From: Dyadobacter crusticola DSM 16708
Lineage (GTDB): Bacteria; Bacteroidota; Bacteroidia; Cytophagales; Spirosomataceae
NCBI RefSeq assembly: GCF_000701505.1
Contig: NZ_KL370786.1
Span: 62,001-126,000 of the forward strand
Reading direction: 5' to 3'
Length of the DNA: 64,000 nucleotides
Position numbers and translations under genes: made by a program. The notes beneath the pieces are model-generated. The model was not told the DNA's origin. It saw nothing but the letters and a program-made list of their open reading frames with translations, and did no database searches. Positions 8,170 to 16,752 of the stretch are shown here, piece after piece; position 1 is the stretch's first letter, and every line of letters starts with the position of its first letter.

Positions 8170-9102
8170 ATGAAAATATTACTTTATGCAGACCTGCAAA
8201 AACCGCATCAGGAAGCGCTTGTCGAGCAGCTGCCGAAAGACGCAGAAGTTATTCTGAAAGAAAACCTCTCAGATGATCAGCTGAAAGAGGCAATCGGTTC
8301 TGCGGATATCCTGATCGGTAATCCGCCGGTGGAACTTCTTGAAAGCGCAACCGATACGCTCAAATTCTGGCAGCTTGAAAATGTTGGTTTTGAACAATAT
8401 AAAGATCTTGATTTTCAGGGTAAAGTGGCAAATGTGGGCGATATGTCAGCTGCTTCGTGTGCGGAGACCATCGTAGCAGGGATCCTTGGATTTTACAGGG
8501 GAGTACATATCATGGTCAAAAACCAGCTTAAAAAGCACTGGGAAAGCGAGGCTGTCGAAAGCAGGCTGTCGCTGCTGGGAGAAAAACAAGTGATCATACT
8601 TGGTTCGGGCACGATTGCGCAACATGTAAAGAAGATCCTGGAAGCTTTTGAATGCAAAATTCAGATGACCGCCAAAAGTGATCCGGAAGCAGATATCCAC
8701 TCGTTTGAGGAATTGTTGGCCGCACTGCCTGAGGCAGATCTGATCGTGAATACATTACCGGGCAACCTGGATAATTATGTATCCGAAGAATTCTTTGGTG
8801 CGATCAAAGAAGGCGCGCTTTACGCCAATGTAGGCCGGGGAAATACAACCGACGAAACGGCATTGATCGAAGCACTGGAAAGTGGAAAGCTGCTCGGCGC
8901 GGTACTGGACGTGACAGAAGTGGAACCTTTGCCGGAAGATTCGAAATTGTGGGAATTGGAAAATGTGATACTTACCCAGCATACAGGAGCAGCTCACAAA
9001 AACCGAGACCGGGATAAGGTCAGGAAGTTTGTGGAAAATGTGAAGCAGTTCCTGGACGGGGGAGAAGTGGAAGATGAGGTGAAGCTTTCTGACGGATATT
9101 AA
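8170..9102 (+). CDS. D-2-hydroxyacid dehydrogenase family protein
   Basis: A 310-residue NAD(P)-dependent dehydrogenase. I chose the ATG at 8170 (MKILLYADLQ); the frame is open to 8053, but the extra 39 residues are unlike the family. The dinucleotide motif GSGTIA is at 145-150, and the catalytic triad is Arg223 (NVGRGN), Glu252 and His271 (TQHTGAAH). It interconverts a 2-keto acid and a D-2-hydroxy acid. The 124-base gap after the amylase contains no other gene, so it may be transcribed with it. Confidence 0.87.
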   Translation: MKILLYADLQKPHQEALVEQLPKDAEVILKENLSDDQLKEAIGSADILIGNPPVELLESATDTLKFWQLENVGFEQYKDLDFQGKVANVGDMSAASCAETIVAGILGFYRGVHIMVKNQLKKHWESEAVESRLSLLGEKQVIILGSGTIAQHVKKILEAFECKIQMTAKSDPEADIHSFEELLAALPEADLIVNTLPGNLDNYVSEEFFGAIKEGALYANVGRGNTTDETALIEALESGKLLGAVLDVTEVEPLPEDSKLWELENVILTQHTGAAHKNRDRDKVRKFVENVKQFLDGGEVEDEVKLSDGY

Positions 9103-9118
9103 ATGCAATTGGAACTTA

Positions 9119-9889
9119 TCAACGGTCAAACCAGCGCTTGAATGCGGGCGCTTTTTCGCGACTGATGTCAAGTTCGGTATTCAGCGGAGATTTCAGGCGC
9201 ACGGAGAGTTTCTGATTTTCGTGCGGTGAAATACTTTGTACTGCATGCATATTGATGATAAACTGGCGGTTGGCCCGGTAAAATTGCTTCGGGTCGAGCA
9301 GTACCTCGATATCGTCGAGCGAGTTGTAATCGAGCAGGTATCTCTCGCCTGCAAAAGTCTGCAGATAGTTGAAGTTATCCCGGTAAAAACATGCAATATC
9401 CTTTGTATCAACAGGAACCCATTGATGGCGGACGCTCACAAGGAATTTTTCCTTGAATGCTGATTGCTGCATTTCGGGATTCGCGAGCATCTTAACGAGC
9501 TGGTCAAGGTTGAGAGGAAGTACCGGATTTACGCGGGTATTTTCCCTGAACTTGTCCAGCGCTTTTTTTAAGTCGCGTTCCATAACCGGTTTCAGCAGAT
9601 AATCAATGCTGTTGACCTTAAATGCGCGGATCGCGTATTCGCTGTATGCGGTTGTGAAGATGATCGGACATTTGAGTGCGTAAAAGTCGAAAATATCGAG
9701 GCTGATCCCGTCGCTGAGCTGCACGTCCATAAAGATCAGGTCAGGTTCCGCATTTTCCAGGAACCATTTACGCGCGGTTTTCAGGCTTGGTAAAATTGCC
9801 GCGATCTCGATATCGTCGGCGAGCAGCGTGATCTTTCGTTCCAGTTGCCGTGCTACCAATGCTTCATCTTCAATAATTACTGCTTTCAT
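9119..9889 (-). CDS. LytTR-family response regulator
   Basis: A 256-residue two-domain protein. An N-terminal receiver has the acidic EDE at residues 7-9 and phospho-acceptor Asp55 in LIFMDVQL, followed by the TTAYSEYA and LLKPV motifs. The C-terminal LytTR DNA-binding domain covers about 150-254, with the typical FYRANRQFIINM segment. It lies 18 bases downstream of a sensor kinase gene of the LytS type, its obvious partner. The target genes are unknown. Confidence 0.92.
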   Translation of the reverse strand: MKAVIIEDEALVARQLERKITLLADDIEIAAILPSLKTARKWFLENAEPDLIFMDVQLSDGISLDIFDFYALKCPIIFTTAYSEYAIRAFKVNSIDYLLKPVMERDLKKALDKFRENTRVNPVLPLNLDQLVKMLANPEMQQSAFKEKFLVSVRHQWVPVDTKDIACFYRDNFNYLQTFAGERYLLDYNSLDDIEVLLDPKQFYRANRQFIINMHAVQSISPHENQKLSVRLKSPLNTELDISREKAPAFKRWFDR

Positions 9890-9907
9890 TTCTTAAAGTT
9901 TCAAAGT

Positions 9908-12900
9908 TCAAGGTAATGTCTGGTCGGGTTTTACCAGCGGTACGTAAATGTGGAATGCTTGTTCAGTTTCCGTCCATCGCACAGACCGACTGGATAGAAA
10001 CCGGTACAGCGATTGCAGGTTCTTCAATCCCTGCCGGTTACTGGTTTCAACAAACTTCTTCTTTTGCAAATTATTCTCTACAACCAGGCATTCATCCTCA
10101 ATCCTGACCGTAATGACCAGCGGCTGCTCGGAGGACATACTGTTGTGCTTGATCGCATTGTCAATGAGGTTTTGAATGGTAACCGGTGCGATGAGCCAGG
10201 AGTGGTAAGGTGGGTCAATGTTTATTCTCACATCAAGTCCCTCCTGAAAGCGTGTTTTCTGAATGTGGATGTACTCCTGAGCAAATTCCATTTCCTCCGA
10301 AAGTGTTACCAGCTCGTTGTTCTGATTTTTGAGAATGTACCGGTAAGTCCAGCTTAATCCTTCCAGGAAATGGCTGGCTTTCGGCGCGTCTTCCCAGATC
10401 AGGCTGTCCAGCGAGGTGAGTGAATTGAACAGAAAGTGCGGGTTCAGTTGTTGTTTGAGGCTTTCGAACATCACCAGTGTTTTCTCCTTTTCGAGCTGAT
10501 TAGCCCGTTCTTCCAATGCAAACAAGGTTTGCTGTCGCTTTTCGATCATCCGGATGCGCCTTCTGAAAAGATAGTAAGTGACAGCGACAATGGAGATCAA
10601 TGCAAGCAGGATAAACCAGGGCCGCTTCCAGTAAGGCGCAGCAATGTTAAAGTCTATTTTATCTTTTGTGTAAAACCACTTTTTCCCATCCAAACTGGCA
10701 GCTGCCTGAAACGAATACCGGCCCGGCGGCAAAGAAGAAAACCGGACTGCATTGTTTGAACCGTTTGCAATCCATTCACTCTGAAGTCCGAGCAGGCGGT
10801 AGCGGTATTTGATTTTCTGCGGATTGAGATAGTAAGCTGCTACAAAGCGGATTTCCAGTGAATTCTGGTCCCAGCCAAGACTTACCGGCGCGACAGGCGC
10901 TTTCGTTGTACCCGAATTCGCCGGATTTCGGCGATAACCAGGTGTTTGAAAAACCGAATCATTTTCATTGACCCGCACATTGGTTACAAATACTTTGAGG
11001 TCGGTTTGGTTGCGGTTGATTTTTTCAGGATCAAAGAAGTTCAGACCATTATTGCCGCCCCAGTACACGACGCCATGATCTGCCTCATAAATGCTTCCGG
11101 AATTGAAGCGCTTGTTCTGTACATTATCCCAGATGTCAAACCATTCCAGGTTCTGGTCTGCTTCGCTGAACCGGTAAAGTTCCTCATCGGCCCCGATCCA
11201 GATTTTGCCGGTCTTGTCACGGTAGAGCAGCATAATTTGCGAGTTGCGCAATGCGGGGACAATGGGCTTTCGCACTAAGCCGCGTTTCGTCCGGGTTATT
11301 TCAAACAAACCTACGCTGCCTGCCCAGATGGTCGAGTCGTTTTTGGCTAAAAGTGCGGTAACGAGTCGCGATGGGCTGAAAGTGGTGTCGCGGTAAATGG
11401 TCCTGAAAGCTCGGTCGAGGTATAGCAAGCCTTTGTAGGTCCCGACCCAGATATTGCCCGACTTTTCAGTCAATGCAGTTTGCAAAATGTAATCAGAGCC
11501 TGTAAAATGTAACTCGCGTATGCTGTACGAAGGTTTTTCAATGAGGTAACAAGCAGCGTCGCCCAGCACCAGACTGCCGCTTTCGGTTTTGTGGATTGCG
11601 TAAATATGGTCTTTCCCGATTTTTTGTTCCAAAGCTTTCTGCGACGCACTTGATCCGTAAACGGGTTTCCTGAAAAGCAGGGTTTTCGGATCAAGGATCA
11701 ATGGGCCGCCGGCGGCCGGGCCCGCTATTAAATTAGCTCCGTCAAACTGCAATGCATATACAGCAGGAAACCTGAATGGGTCGCCGGGCTGCTGTCCCGG
11801 CATTCGTCTGGTCAGCTTCCCGGTACGCGGGTCGAGCTTTGAAATACCTTCCGCTGTCGCAAGCCAGATATTACCCTGGTCGTCGCCGGTAATTGCGCGA
11901 ACGTTATTGTTTTCTTCGGTAAAATCTTTCCCGTAGGTTCTCAGCCAGCTGATTGAATGCCGGTGCGGACTGAAAAACAGGATACCCTGCTTGGTGACCA
12001 TCCACATAAGCCCGTCTGCATCCAGGTGACTGGCGTGGATTTCGCTGGCAGGTAGCTGGTTGCCGTGGAAGTACAGTACGGTACGCCGGAACTTACCCGT
12101 CTGCCGGTTATAGAGGAAGCTGCCCTTGCTGGTTGTCACGAGATCAAGCTGCCCGCGCAGCGGCAGCACCGAATTGACCACCAGGAAGTGCTGATCGTCT
12201 GGCTCGCCGGGAACATCAATGGCAATGGGACGGATTTTTCCTGTTCGGAAATCCAGCTCGAAAGTCTGCAGGCTTGCATTCGTGGCCCATAAAATATGGT
12301 TTGAAACGGGCGTGATCCTGGTTACATCGCGAAATGCGATTTTACGTACAGTCCCCGTCTTGAAGTTGTAGGCATAGAGCACGTTCGTGTTTCCGATAAA
12401 TAGCTCATTTCCAAAACGCGCAAAGATTTTCCGGTAAAAGGCTTCGCCGGCGAGCCCGGCAACTGAATGCGGCGCAAATGCATTTACTATTGGATTATAT
12501 TGGTACAAGCCGCGGCCCGAAATGATCCATATCCGGTTGTCGGGCGTGACCTGTAATACATTGAATTTGGTAGCGCTCTCCTGCATTTCAATCTGCTGAA
12601 AACCTGCCCGGTCGTTTTTGAAAACGCTGACTGAACTTTGACTGCTAAGCCAGATCTGACCACTTGTATCCATCGCCATATCCAGGTAATCTTCGCCGGC
12701 TGCTTCGAAATGTGTGACAGTTTTGCCGTCAAATCGCTGCACGTTTCTCCGTGAAAGCAGCCATAAAAAGCCATTTTTGTCTTTGATCACTTTGTGAATA
12801 TCGCCCGTGCGGATTCCGCTGCCCTCATTGAGCATCTGTACGTTGAAGTCGGGCAGCTGCGCATTGGAGAGGTCGGCGATCAGTAGCAGAAAAGCGGTTA

Positions 12901-12916
12901 TTAGTCGAAAATGCAT
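9908..12916 (-). CDS. Propeller sensor histidine kinase of the LytS type
   Basis: A 1002-residue membrane sensor. A signal peptide (MHFRLITAFLLLIADLSNAQ) leads into a periplasmic region of two-component-regulator propeller repeats (many W-L-x-S/GT units), a Y_Y_Y domain, one transmembrane helix (WFILLALISIVAVTYYLF) and a cytoplasmic coiled coil. The His_kinase domain then has the NPHFLFN box and the ATP-binding N-box NLIDNAIKH. I chose the ATG at 12916 because it starts the signal peptide; the frame is open to 13000. With this start it overlaps the upstream globin-like gene by 16 bases. The partner regulator follows 18 bases downstream. Confidence 0.88.
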   Translation of the reverse strand: MHFRLITAFLLLIADLSNAQLPDFNVQMLNEGSGIRTGDIHKVIKDKNGFLWLLSRRNVQRFDGKTVTHFEAAGEDYLDMAMDTSGQIWLSSQSSVSVFKNDRAGFQQIEMQESATKFNVLQVTPDNRIWIISGRGLYQYNPIVNAFAPHSVAGLAGEAFYRKIFARFGNELFIGNTNVLYAYNFKTGTVRKIAFRDVTRITPVSNHILWATNASLQTFELDFRTGKIRPIAIDVPGEPDDQHFLVVNSVLPLRGQLDLVTTSKGSFLYNRQTGKFRRTVLYFHGNQLPASEIHASHLDADGLMWMVTKQGILFFSPHRHSISWLRTYGKDFTEENNNVRAITGDDQGNIWLATAEGISKLDPRTGKLTRRMPGQQPGDPFRFPAVYALQFDGANLIAGPAAGGPLILDPKTLLFRKPVYGSSASQKALEQKIGKDHIYAIHKTESGSLVLGDAACYLIEKPSYSIRELHFTGSDYILQTALTEKSGNIWVGTYKGLLYLDRAFRTIYRDTTFSPSRLVTALLAKNDSTIWAGSVGLFEITRTKRGLVRKPIVPALRNSQIMLLYRDKTGKIWIGADEELYRFSEADQNLEWFDIWDNVQNKRFNSGSIYEADHGVVYWGGNNGLNFFDPEKINRNQTDLKVFVTNVRVNENDSVFQTPGYRRNPANSGTTKAPVAPVSLGWDQNSLEIRFVAAYYLNPQKIKYRYRLLGLQSEWIANGSNNAVRFSSLPPGRYSFQAAASLDGKKWFYTKDKIDFNIAAPYWKRPWFILLALISIVAVTYYLFRRRIRMIEKRQQTLFALEERANQLEKEKTLVMFESLKQQLNPHFLFNSLTSLDSLIWEDAPKASHFLEGLSWTYRYILKNQNNELVTLSEEMEFAQEYIHIQKTRFQEGLDVRINIDPPYHSWLIAPVTIQNLIDNAIKHNSMSSEQPLVITVRIEDECLVVENNLQKKKFVETSNRQGLKNLQSLYRFLSSRSVRWTETEQAFHIYVPLVKPDQTLP

Positions 12917-13323
12917 GCGGCTACCCGGTTGATGCAGGCTCCCCAGGCCCGCTCGGAATCTGCGGTCCATTGGTTGCCAAAAGCTCTTTTTAATGTCCAT
13001 AACCAGCAGGTGGCCAATTTTTCAAAAAGGGGCTGGTGCATTTCAGGCAAGTCTTTGATCAGGTTCTGCATCAATATCCTGAGCGATTCCGGCCGGTCTA
13101 TCCGGCTGAGGATGATGCTGATCGTCTCGGTCAGTGCTACATTCAGGTCGGCTGCGCCAAACTCTTTACTTATCTTTTTCACAGGCCCCTGCAGTTTGGG
13201 ATAGTCCAGAAACAGTTTTCCAAAAAATACATCTCCCATCATATCCGGCCGGATGTTCCTGAGGCTGAGCCAGTCTTGTTTGATAATCTTTATTTGCTCG
13301 ATAGTGGGTTGAGCTTTGTTCAT
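12901..13323 (-). CDS. Globin-like protein
   Basis: A 140-residue protein whose helices align with single-domain bacterial globins: FFGKLFLDYPKL in the B-C region, CWLWTLKRAFGNQWT in the G helix and ERAWGACINRVAACI in the H helix. Ungapped alignment from the WTL motif puts Lys90 where the proximal heme His (F8) is expected, and Val48 near the usual CD1 Phe. It may therefore not bind heme in the usual way. It is the first gene of the operon with the sensor kinase and LytTR regulator, and overlaps the kinase start by 16 bases. That suggests a sensing or regulatory role. The family assignment is by eye. Confidence 0.6.
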   Translation of the reverse strand: MNKAQPTIEQIKIIKQDWLSLRNIRPDMMGDVFFGKLFLDYPKLQGPVKKISKEFGAADLNVALTETISIILSRIDRPESLRILMQNLIKDLPEMHQPLFEKLATCWLWTLKRAFGNQWTADSERAWGACINRVAACIFD

Positions 13324-13615
13324 TAATCAAGAATATTAAATCCGCTTGAATTTTGCAAAACGGCGGGGTGCTTCCAACGAATTTATTATCAACAGGATAA
13401 AACAGGATCCGGAGCGTAGCAAATCCGGCACAAAGCGCATTTTCCGGCTTCAACTTTCATTATCGGAGCATTTTCAACGCTTCCTTAACGGATCACATCA
13501 TCTCATCTGCGATTTCATGCGCTTCGTAAACTAAAATTTCTCCGCCGGCAGCACGCCATGATAGTTTTGGAGCATCAAAAATTCAGTCACATCTATATTA
13601 AACAACAAAGAGAAA
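13324..13615. other. Intergenic spacer with a possible promoter
   Basis: A 292-base spacer between the globin operon and a lipoprotein gene on the other strand. It contains an exact -7 element TAGTTTTG at 13562-13569, which could serve the lipoprotein gene, but no matching TTTG upstream. A 10-bp palindrome TTTTGCAAAA is at 13351-13360. No gene was recognised. Confidence 0.4.
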
Positions 13616-13987
13616 ATGAAGGAATTAGCCAAACTCAGAAAAATCACTTACGTATGTATGTTGCTGCTTTTCAATGCATGCGGCGAAAAAAATGAGCCTA
13701 AACCAATGGGCACTTTGATTTCGTACACCAACCTGCGCGACGACCATTTTGATCGCATCGACATCCTCGTAGATGGGAAGGTCAGGGGATTTATCACAAA
13801 GCCAACCACCGACAAGCCGGTATGCTGGGCGGAAAATTCAGCAACGGTAAGCAGCATTTCACTGGAAGCAGGCCGACACACAGTAGCTGCAAAACAATAC
13901 CTCGCAGGTGAAATGGTAGGAGAGTGGGACGAGGATGCCATTGATATTACGCTCGATAAATGCAACAAAATACGCTGGACAGAGTAG
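13616..13987 (+). CDS. Small lipoprotein of unknown function
   Basis: A 123-residue protein with a lipoprotein signal peptide: basic start, hydrophobic stretch and lipobox FNAC with Cys22. The mature part has two further cysteines (in VCWAENS and LDKCNK) that could form a disulfide. The D-I-LVDGK-RG-I pattern and AGRHTVAA suggest a small beta-sandwich, but no family is recognised. It is followed after 44 bases by another secreted protein on the same strand. Confidence 0.65.
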   Translation: MKELAKLRKITYVCMLLLFNACGEKNEPKPMGTLISYTNLRDDHFDRIDILVDGKVRGFITKPTTDKPVCWAENSATVSSISLEAGRHTVAAKQYLAGEMVGEWDEDAIDITLDKCNKIRWTE

Positions 13988-14031
13988 CGATTGAACAATT
14001 ACGAAAAACCTAAAACGATATTCTATTTGCC

Positions 14032-14895
14032 ATGAAACCACTTTATTTAGCGCTAATCGCATTGCTGTTGGCCCTGCTCGCAGGTGCGCAAACGTCGACA
14101 ATCAATTACCAGGGCGTAGCGCGCAGCCTCGACGGAGAGCCGCTTCGGTTTACCACCATCGCAATCCGGCTTAGCATTCTCGCAGCAAGCGGAAACACGC
14201 TTTACACGGAAGTCAAATCCGTGCAGACCAATGGCTTTGGTTTGTACAATATCTCAATCAATGACGGGACAGGAACCCGCGAGGGGCTTTTCGGGAATAT
14301 CGACTGGTCTGCGCCCAGGTTCTTGAAGACAGAGATCGATGTTGAAAACGGCTCGGCTTTCACCGATCTTGGCACAACGCCCATTCAAAGTGTACCTGGC
14401 GCATTGGTTGCCCGGAATCTGGAAGGTGTTATCAATCCGGTCGAAGGAGATATATTGGAATTTCGGAATGGGAAATGGGCGCGCAAGCCGAAAAGCAAGC
14501 GGTACCACGTGGCCGGCATAGGCAATTACAATCTGGGTCAGGCTGTGTCGTTTGTCGGTCCCACGGCGACTGTCACAATCGAGCGAGACAATCCTACTAT
14601 TACCATTCACATGACCCGGATATTCGGGTCTTCGATGCCCGACGGAGCGGGCGGACTGCTCCTTAACCTGGGTTACCGGAAGCAGGGCGGTTTTCCTTAC
14701 GAATTCGACAATTCTCACCGGCTTACCGGCGTGCAGGTGGGCGGTATCATCCGAATGCCGGTGACGCTTTCAGGGACTTACCAAACCAATTTTCTGGAAG
14801 GAGAAACCTATGAGCTTGGCTTGATAGGGGCTGCGTTTGAGTACGAGAACTGGAACAACAACGGCAAGTCAATCGGCTACGTGGAAGTAAGCTAG
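14032..14895 (+). CDS. Secreted protein with a Bacteroidota INYQGVAR-type N-terminal domain
   Basis: A 287-residue secreted protein with a signal peptide ending at GAQ (residue 20). It begins INYQGVARSLDGEPL and continues with ISIRLSI-type strands and NGFGLYNISI. I recognise this as the N-terminal beta domain common in Bacteroidota surface and tail-fibre-like proteins. The C-terminal half (residues about 165-287) is Gly/Tyr/Asn-rich and beta-predicted, with no recognised family. It is 41 bases upstream of a T9SS-sorted protein, so both may be surface-exposed products of one operon. Confidence 0.65.
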   Translation: MKPLYLALIALLLALLAGAQTSTINYQGVARSLDGEPLRFTTIAIRLSILAASGNTLYTEVKSVQTNGFGLYNISINDGTGTREGLFGNIDWSAPRFLKTEIDVENGSAFTDLGTTPIQSVPGALVARNLEGVINPVEGDILEFRNGKWARKPKSKRYHVAGIGNYNLGQAVSFVGPTATVTIERDNPTITIHMTRIFGSSMPDGAGGLLLNLGYRKQGGFPYEFDNSHRLTGVQVGGIIRMPVTLSGTYQTNFLEGETYELGLIGAAFEYENWNNNGKSIGYVEVS

Positions 14896-14936
14896 TGAGC
14901 GTTCCACCTCTTTGTTTTCCCCAAAATCGTCAAGCA

Positions 14937-15686
14937 ATGAAGTACTTTATCTCTTTGTTATTCTGCCATTTTCCTCTGATCGCTTCTGCTCAGCTAGTCA
15001 ACAGTCACGCGCTGACAAGCTCGGGCGGCAACCAGGGACAAATCGGGGAACATTATTTCGAATACAGCCTGGGCGACCTGTTCACTGCCACCGGGCAGAC
15101 AGGCAGTATGTACAACACCACCGGCATTATCCAGCCCGTAATGGGCCCCGCTGCATTGCCGGTGACACTGATCAGCTTTGAAGCAGCAAAGGAGGGTCAA
15201 TCGGTTGAACTTCAATGGGCTACTTCTCTTGAAATCAACAGCGACAGATTTGATATTGAGCGGAGCACAACCGGGAAGGATTGGATCAGGCTCGGCTCTG
15301 TGAAAGCTAAAAACAGGGAAGGAAACAACACTATCACACACTATACCTTTTCGGATTACGAACCTTCCGGGGGGACTAATTTGTACCGTTTAAAGATCAT
15401 TGATCACGACGCGAGCTTTACGTATAGTAAGATCCGTACAGTTGGAATAGAAATTGAACTCAGCGTTTATCCCAACCCCGCCTCTGATAAGCTTTTTAAC
15501 AGAAGCGGGAATTGGAACCAGGTAAAATCAGTATCGATGGTGAACCTGAGCGGCAGAACGGTTTATTACTCAGCTGGTCCGGTCAGCCGGGAGCTTTCGC
15601 TAACGCATTTGCCAACAGGCAATTACACTGTTCAAATCACAGGAACAGGTTGGGAGATACGAAGAAAAGTGGCAGTAGCCAGGTAG
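14937..15686 (+). CDS. Secreted protein with type IX secretion (type A) sorting domain
   Basis: A 249-residue protein. I chose the ATG at 14937, which begins a signal peptide (MKYFISLLFCHFPLIASAQ); the frame is open to 14895. The central region LPVTLISFEAAKEGQSVEL is the fibronectin-like module that often precedes sorting domains. The end has VYPNPASDKL and LPTGNYTVQI, the signature of the type A T9SS C-terminal domain. The product should cross the outer membrane through the type IX system and be attached to the surface or released. No catalytic domain is visible. Confidence 0.85.
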   Translation: MKYFISLLFCHFPLIASAQLVNSHALTSSGGNQGQIGEHYFEYSLGDLFTATGQTGSMYNTTGIIQPVMGPAALPVTLISFEAAKEGQSVELQWATSLEINSDRFDIERSTTGKDWIRLGSVKAKNREGNNTITHYTFSDYEPSGGTNLYRLKIIDHDASFTYSKIRTVGIEIELSVYPNPASDKLFNRSGNWNQVKSVSMVNLSGRTVYYSAGPVSRELSLTHLPTGNYTVQITGTGWEIRRKVAVAR

Positions 15687-15700
15687 TTGCGCCGCTGGCC

Positions 15701-16276
15701 CTAGCCTTCTAATGCATTGATAACCTGGGTGGTAGATACGACGGTCGCAAACTCTTCATTTAACTGTGCCAATGCGGTTTGATGCATTGTTTCGCCGTCG
15801 TAGTACTGTCCGTTGATACCCTTTTTACCAAAAGTAGCCGTGGCATCTGCGACTATAAAGGTTTCATAACCGTAATTTCCTGCCATTCTTGTCGTGGTAG
15901 AAACACAATGGTCGGTTGTAAGTCCCGCGATGACGAGCGTGTGAATTCCCTGCTGATCCAGCAGTTCTTTCAGATTCGTACCAATGAAAGAGCTATTGAC
16001 AGATTTCTGAACGATCGTCTCACCTGGAAGTGGTTGTACAATTTCCTGGAACTCATGCCCGGGACTATTGATGCCATGTTTTGCGTCGGGGTTTACAGAG
16101 ATATGTTGAATGTGGAAAAGCGGCAGCTGATTGGTGCGCCAATAATCAAGTAGCTTTTTCGCATTTTCTTCTGCATCCGGGTTATTTCGCGTCCCGCCCC
16201 AATAGGCTTGGTCTTCAAATGCTTTCTGAATATCGATCAGGATCAATGCGGGTGAGTCTGCTTTACTTAGGTTCAT
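15701..16276 (-). CDS. Isochorismatase-family cysteine hydrolase
   Basis: A 191-residue protein with the three catalytic residues of the family: Asp15 in LILIDIQ, Lys91 in VQKSVNSSF and Cys124 in GLTTDHCVSTT. The cis-peptide region before Cys is conserved. These enzymes hydrolyse amides such as nicotinamide or related small molecules; the substrate is not predictable here. It is convergent with the T9SS protein and has no partner on its own strand. Confidence 0.88.
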   Translation of the reverse strand: MNLSKADSPALILIDIQKAFEDQAYWGGTRNNPDAEENAKKLLDYWRTNQLPLFHIQHISVNPDAKHGINSPGHEFQEIVQPLPGETIVQKSVNSSFIGTNLKELLDQQGIHTLVIAGLTTDHCVSTTTRMAGNYGYETFIVADATATFGKKGINGQYYDGETMHQTALAQLNEEFATVVSTTQVINALEG

Positions 16277-16487
16277 ATAACTAATTTGATGTATTCCGGA
16301 TAGAGGTTAAAATTCTATTTCCAGATCAAAAAACGTCTTCTGAGAGACAAGAACCAAGCACGAGTTAGTTAGCGAAGCCGAAAGGGTCGGTTTTGTAGAC
16401 AGGTAGCACGATTAACTATTAAAAGGTTTGCCGTTTTTAAATCATCGGAAAGGGAAATGTCTGTGCTGATATCAAACTAATTTTACA

Positions 16488-16518
16488 TAATTTTGAAGAG
16501 TTCATACTTCAACTCTTC
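16488..16518 (+). promoter_or_regulatory. Possible promoter and leader hairpin of the lasso precursor gene
   Basis: An exact TAnnTTTG element (TAATTTTG, 16488-16495) lies 31 bases upstream of the precursor's start codon, without a clear TTTG at the upstream position. Directly after it, GAAGAGTT (16495-16502) and AACTCTTC (16511-16518) form a perfect 8-bp inverted repeat around an 8-base loop, 8 bases before the ATG. It could form a 5' hairpin or be an operator. Confidence 0.4.
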
Positions 16519-16526
16519 TATCTATA

Positions 16527-16691
16527 ATGAAATTTTTTACCTCCACAGAATCAGGTTCATTACCCAAGAAATCCTATCAAAAGCCGCGGCTTAAAAAATT
16601 GGGCAGCGTCGTACAACTTACAAAGTTGGGTAAGCTGGGGTCGCAGTTCGACGCCAATGAGCCCACTAGCAATAATTTTTCTGACGATTAA
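16527..16691 (+). CDS. Lasso-peptide-like RiPP precursor
   Basis: A 54-residue ORF with a lasso leader. Tyr17-x2-Pro20-x-Leu22-x3-Gly26-x5-Thr32 matches the YxxPxLxxxGxxxxxT recognition motif that the RRE (B1) protein reads in lasso leaders. If the conserved Thr is at -2, the core starts at Leu34 and Asp42 is core position 9, allowing a nine-residue macrolactam ring. Starting at Gly35 would give an eight-residue ring. The tail (43-54) is polar and acidic. The gene faces a lasso-cyclase-like gene 61 bases away. No B1 or B2 gene is found in the window. Ring and cleavage site are inferences. Confidence 0.72.
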   Translation: MKFFTSTESGSLPKKSYQKPRLKKLGSVVQLTKLGKLGSQFDANEPTSNNFSDD

Positions 16692-16752
16692 GGTTTTTAA
16701 TTATAAATCTATCTTAGTAAAATCGGTTTGCTTTAAAATTCGTCAAACCACG

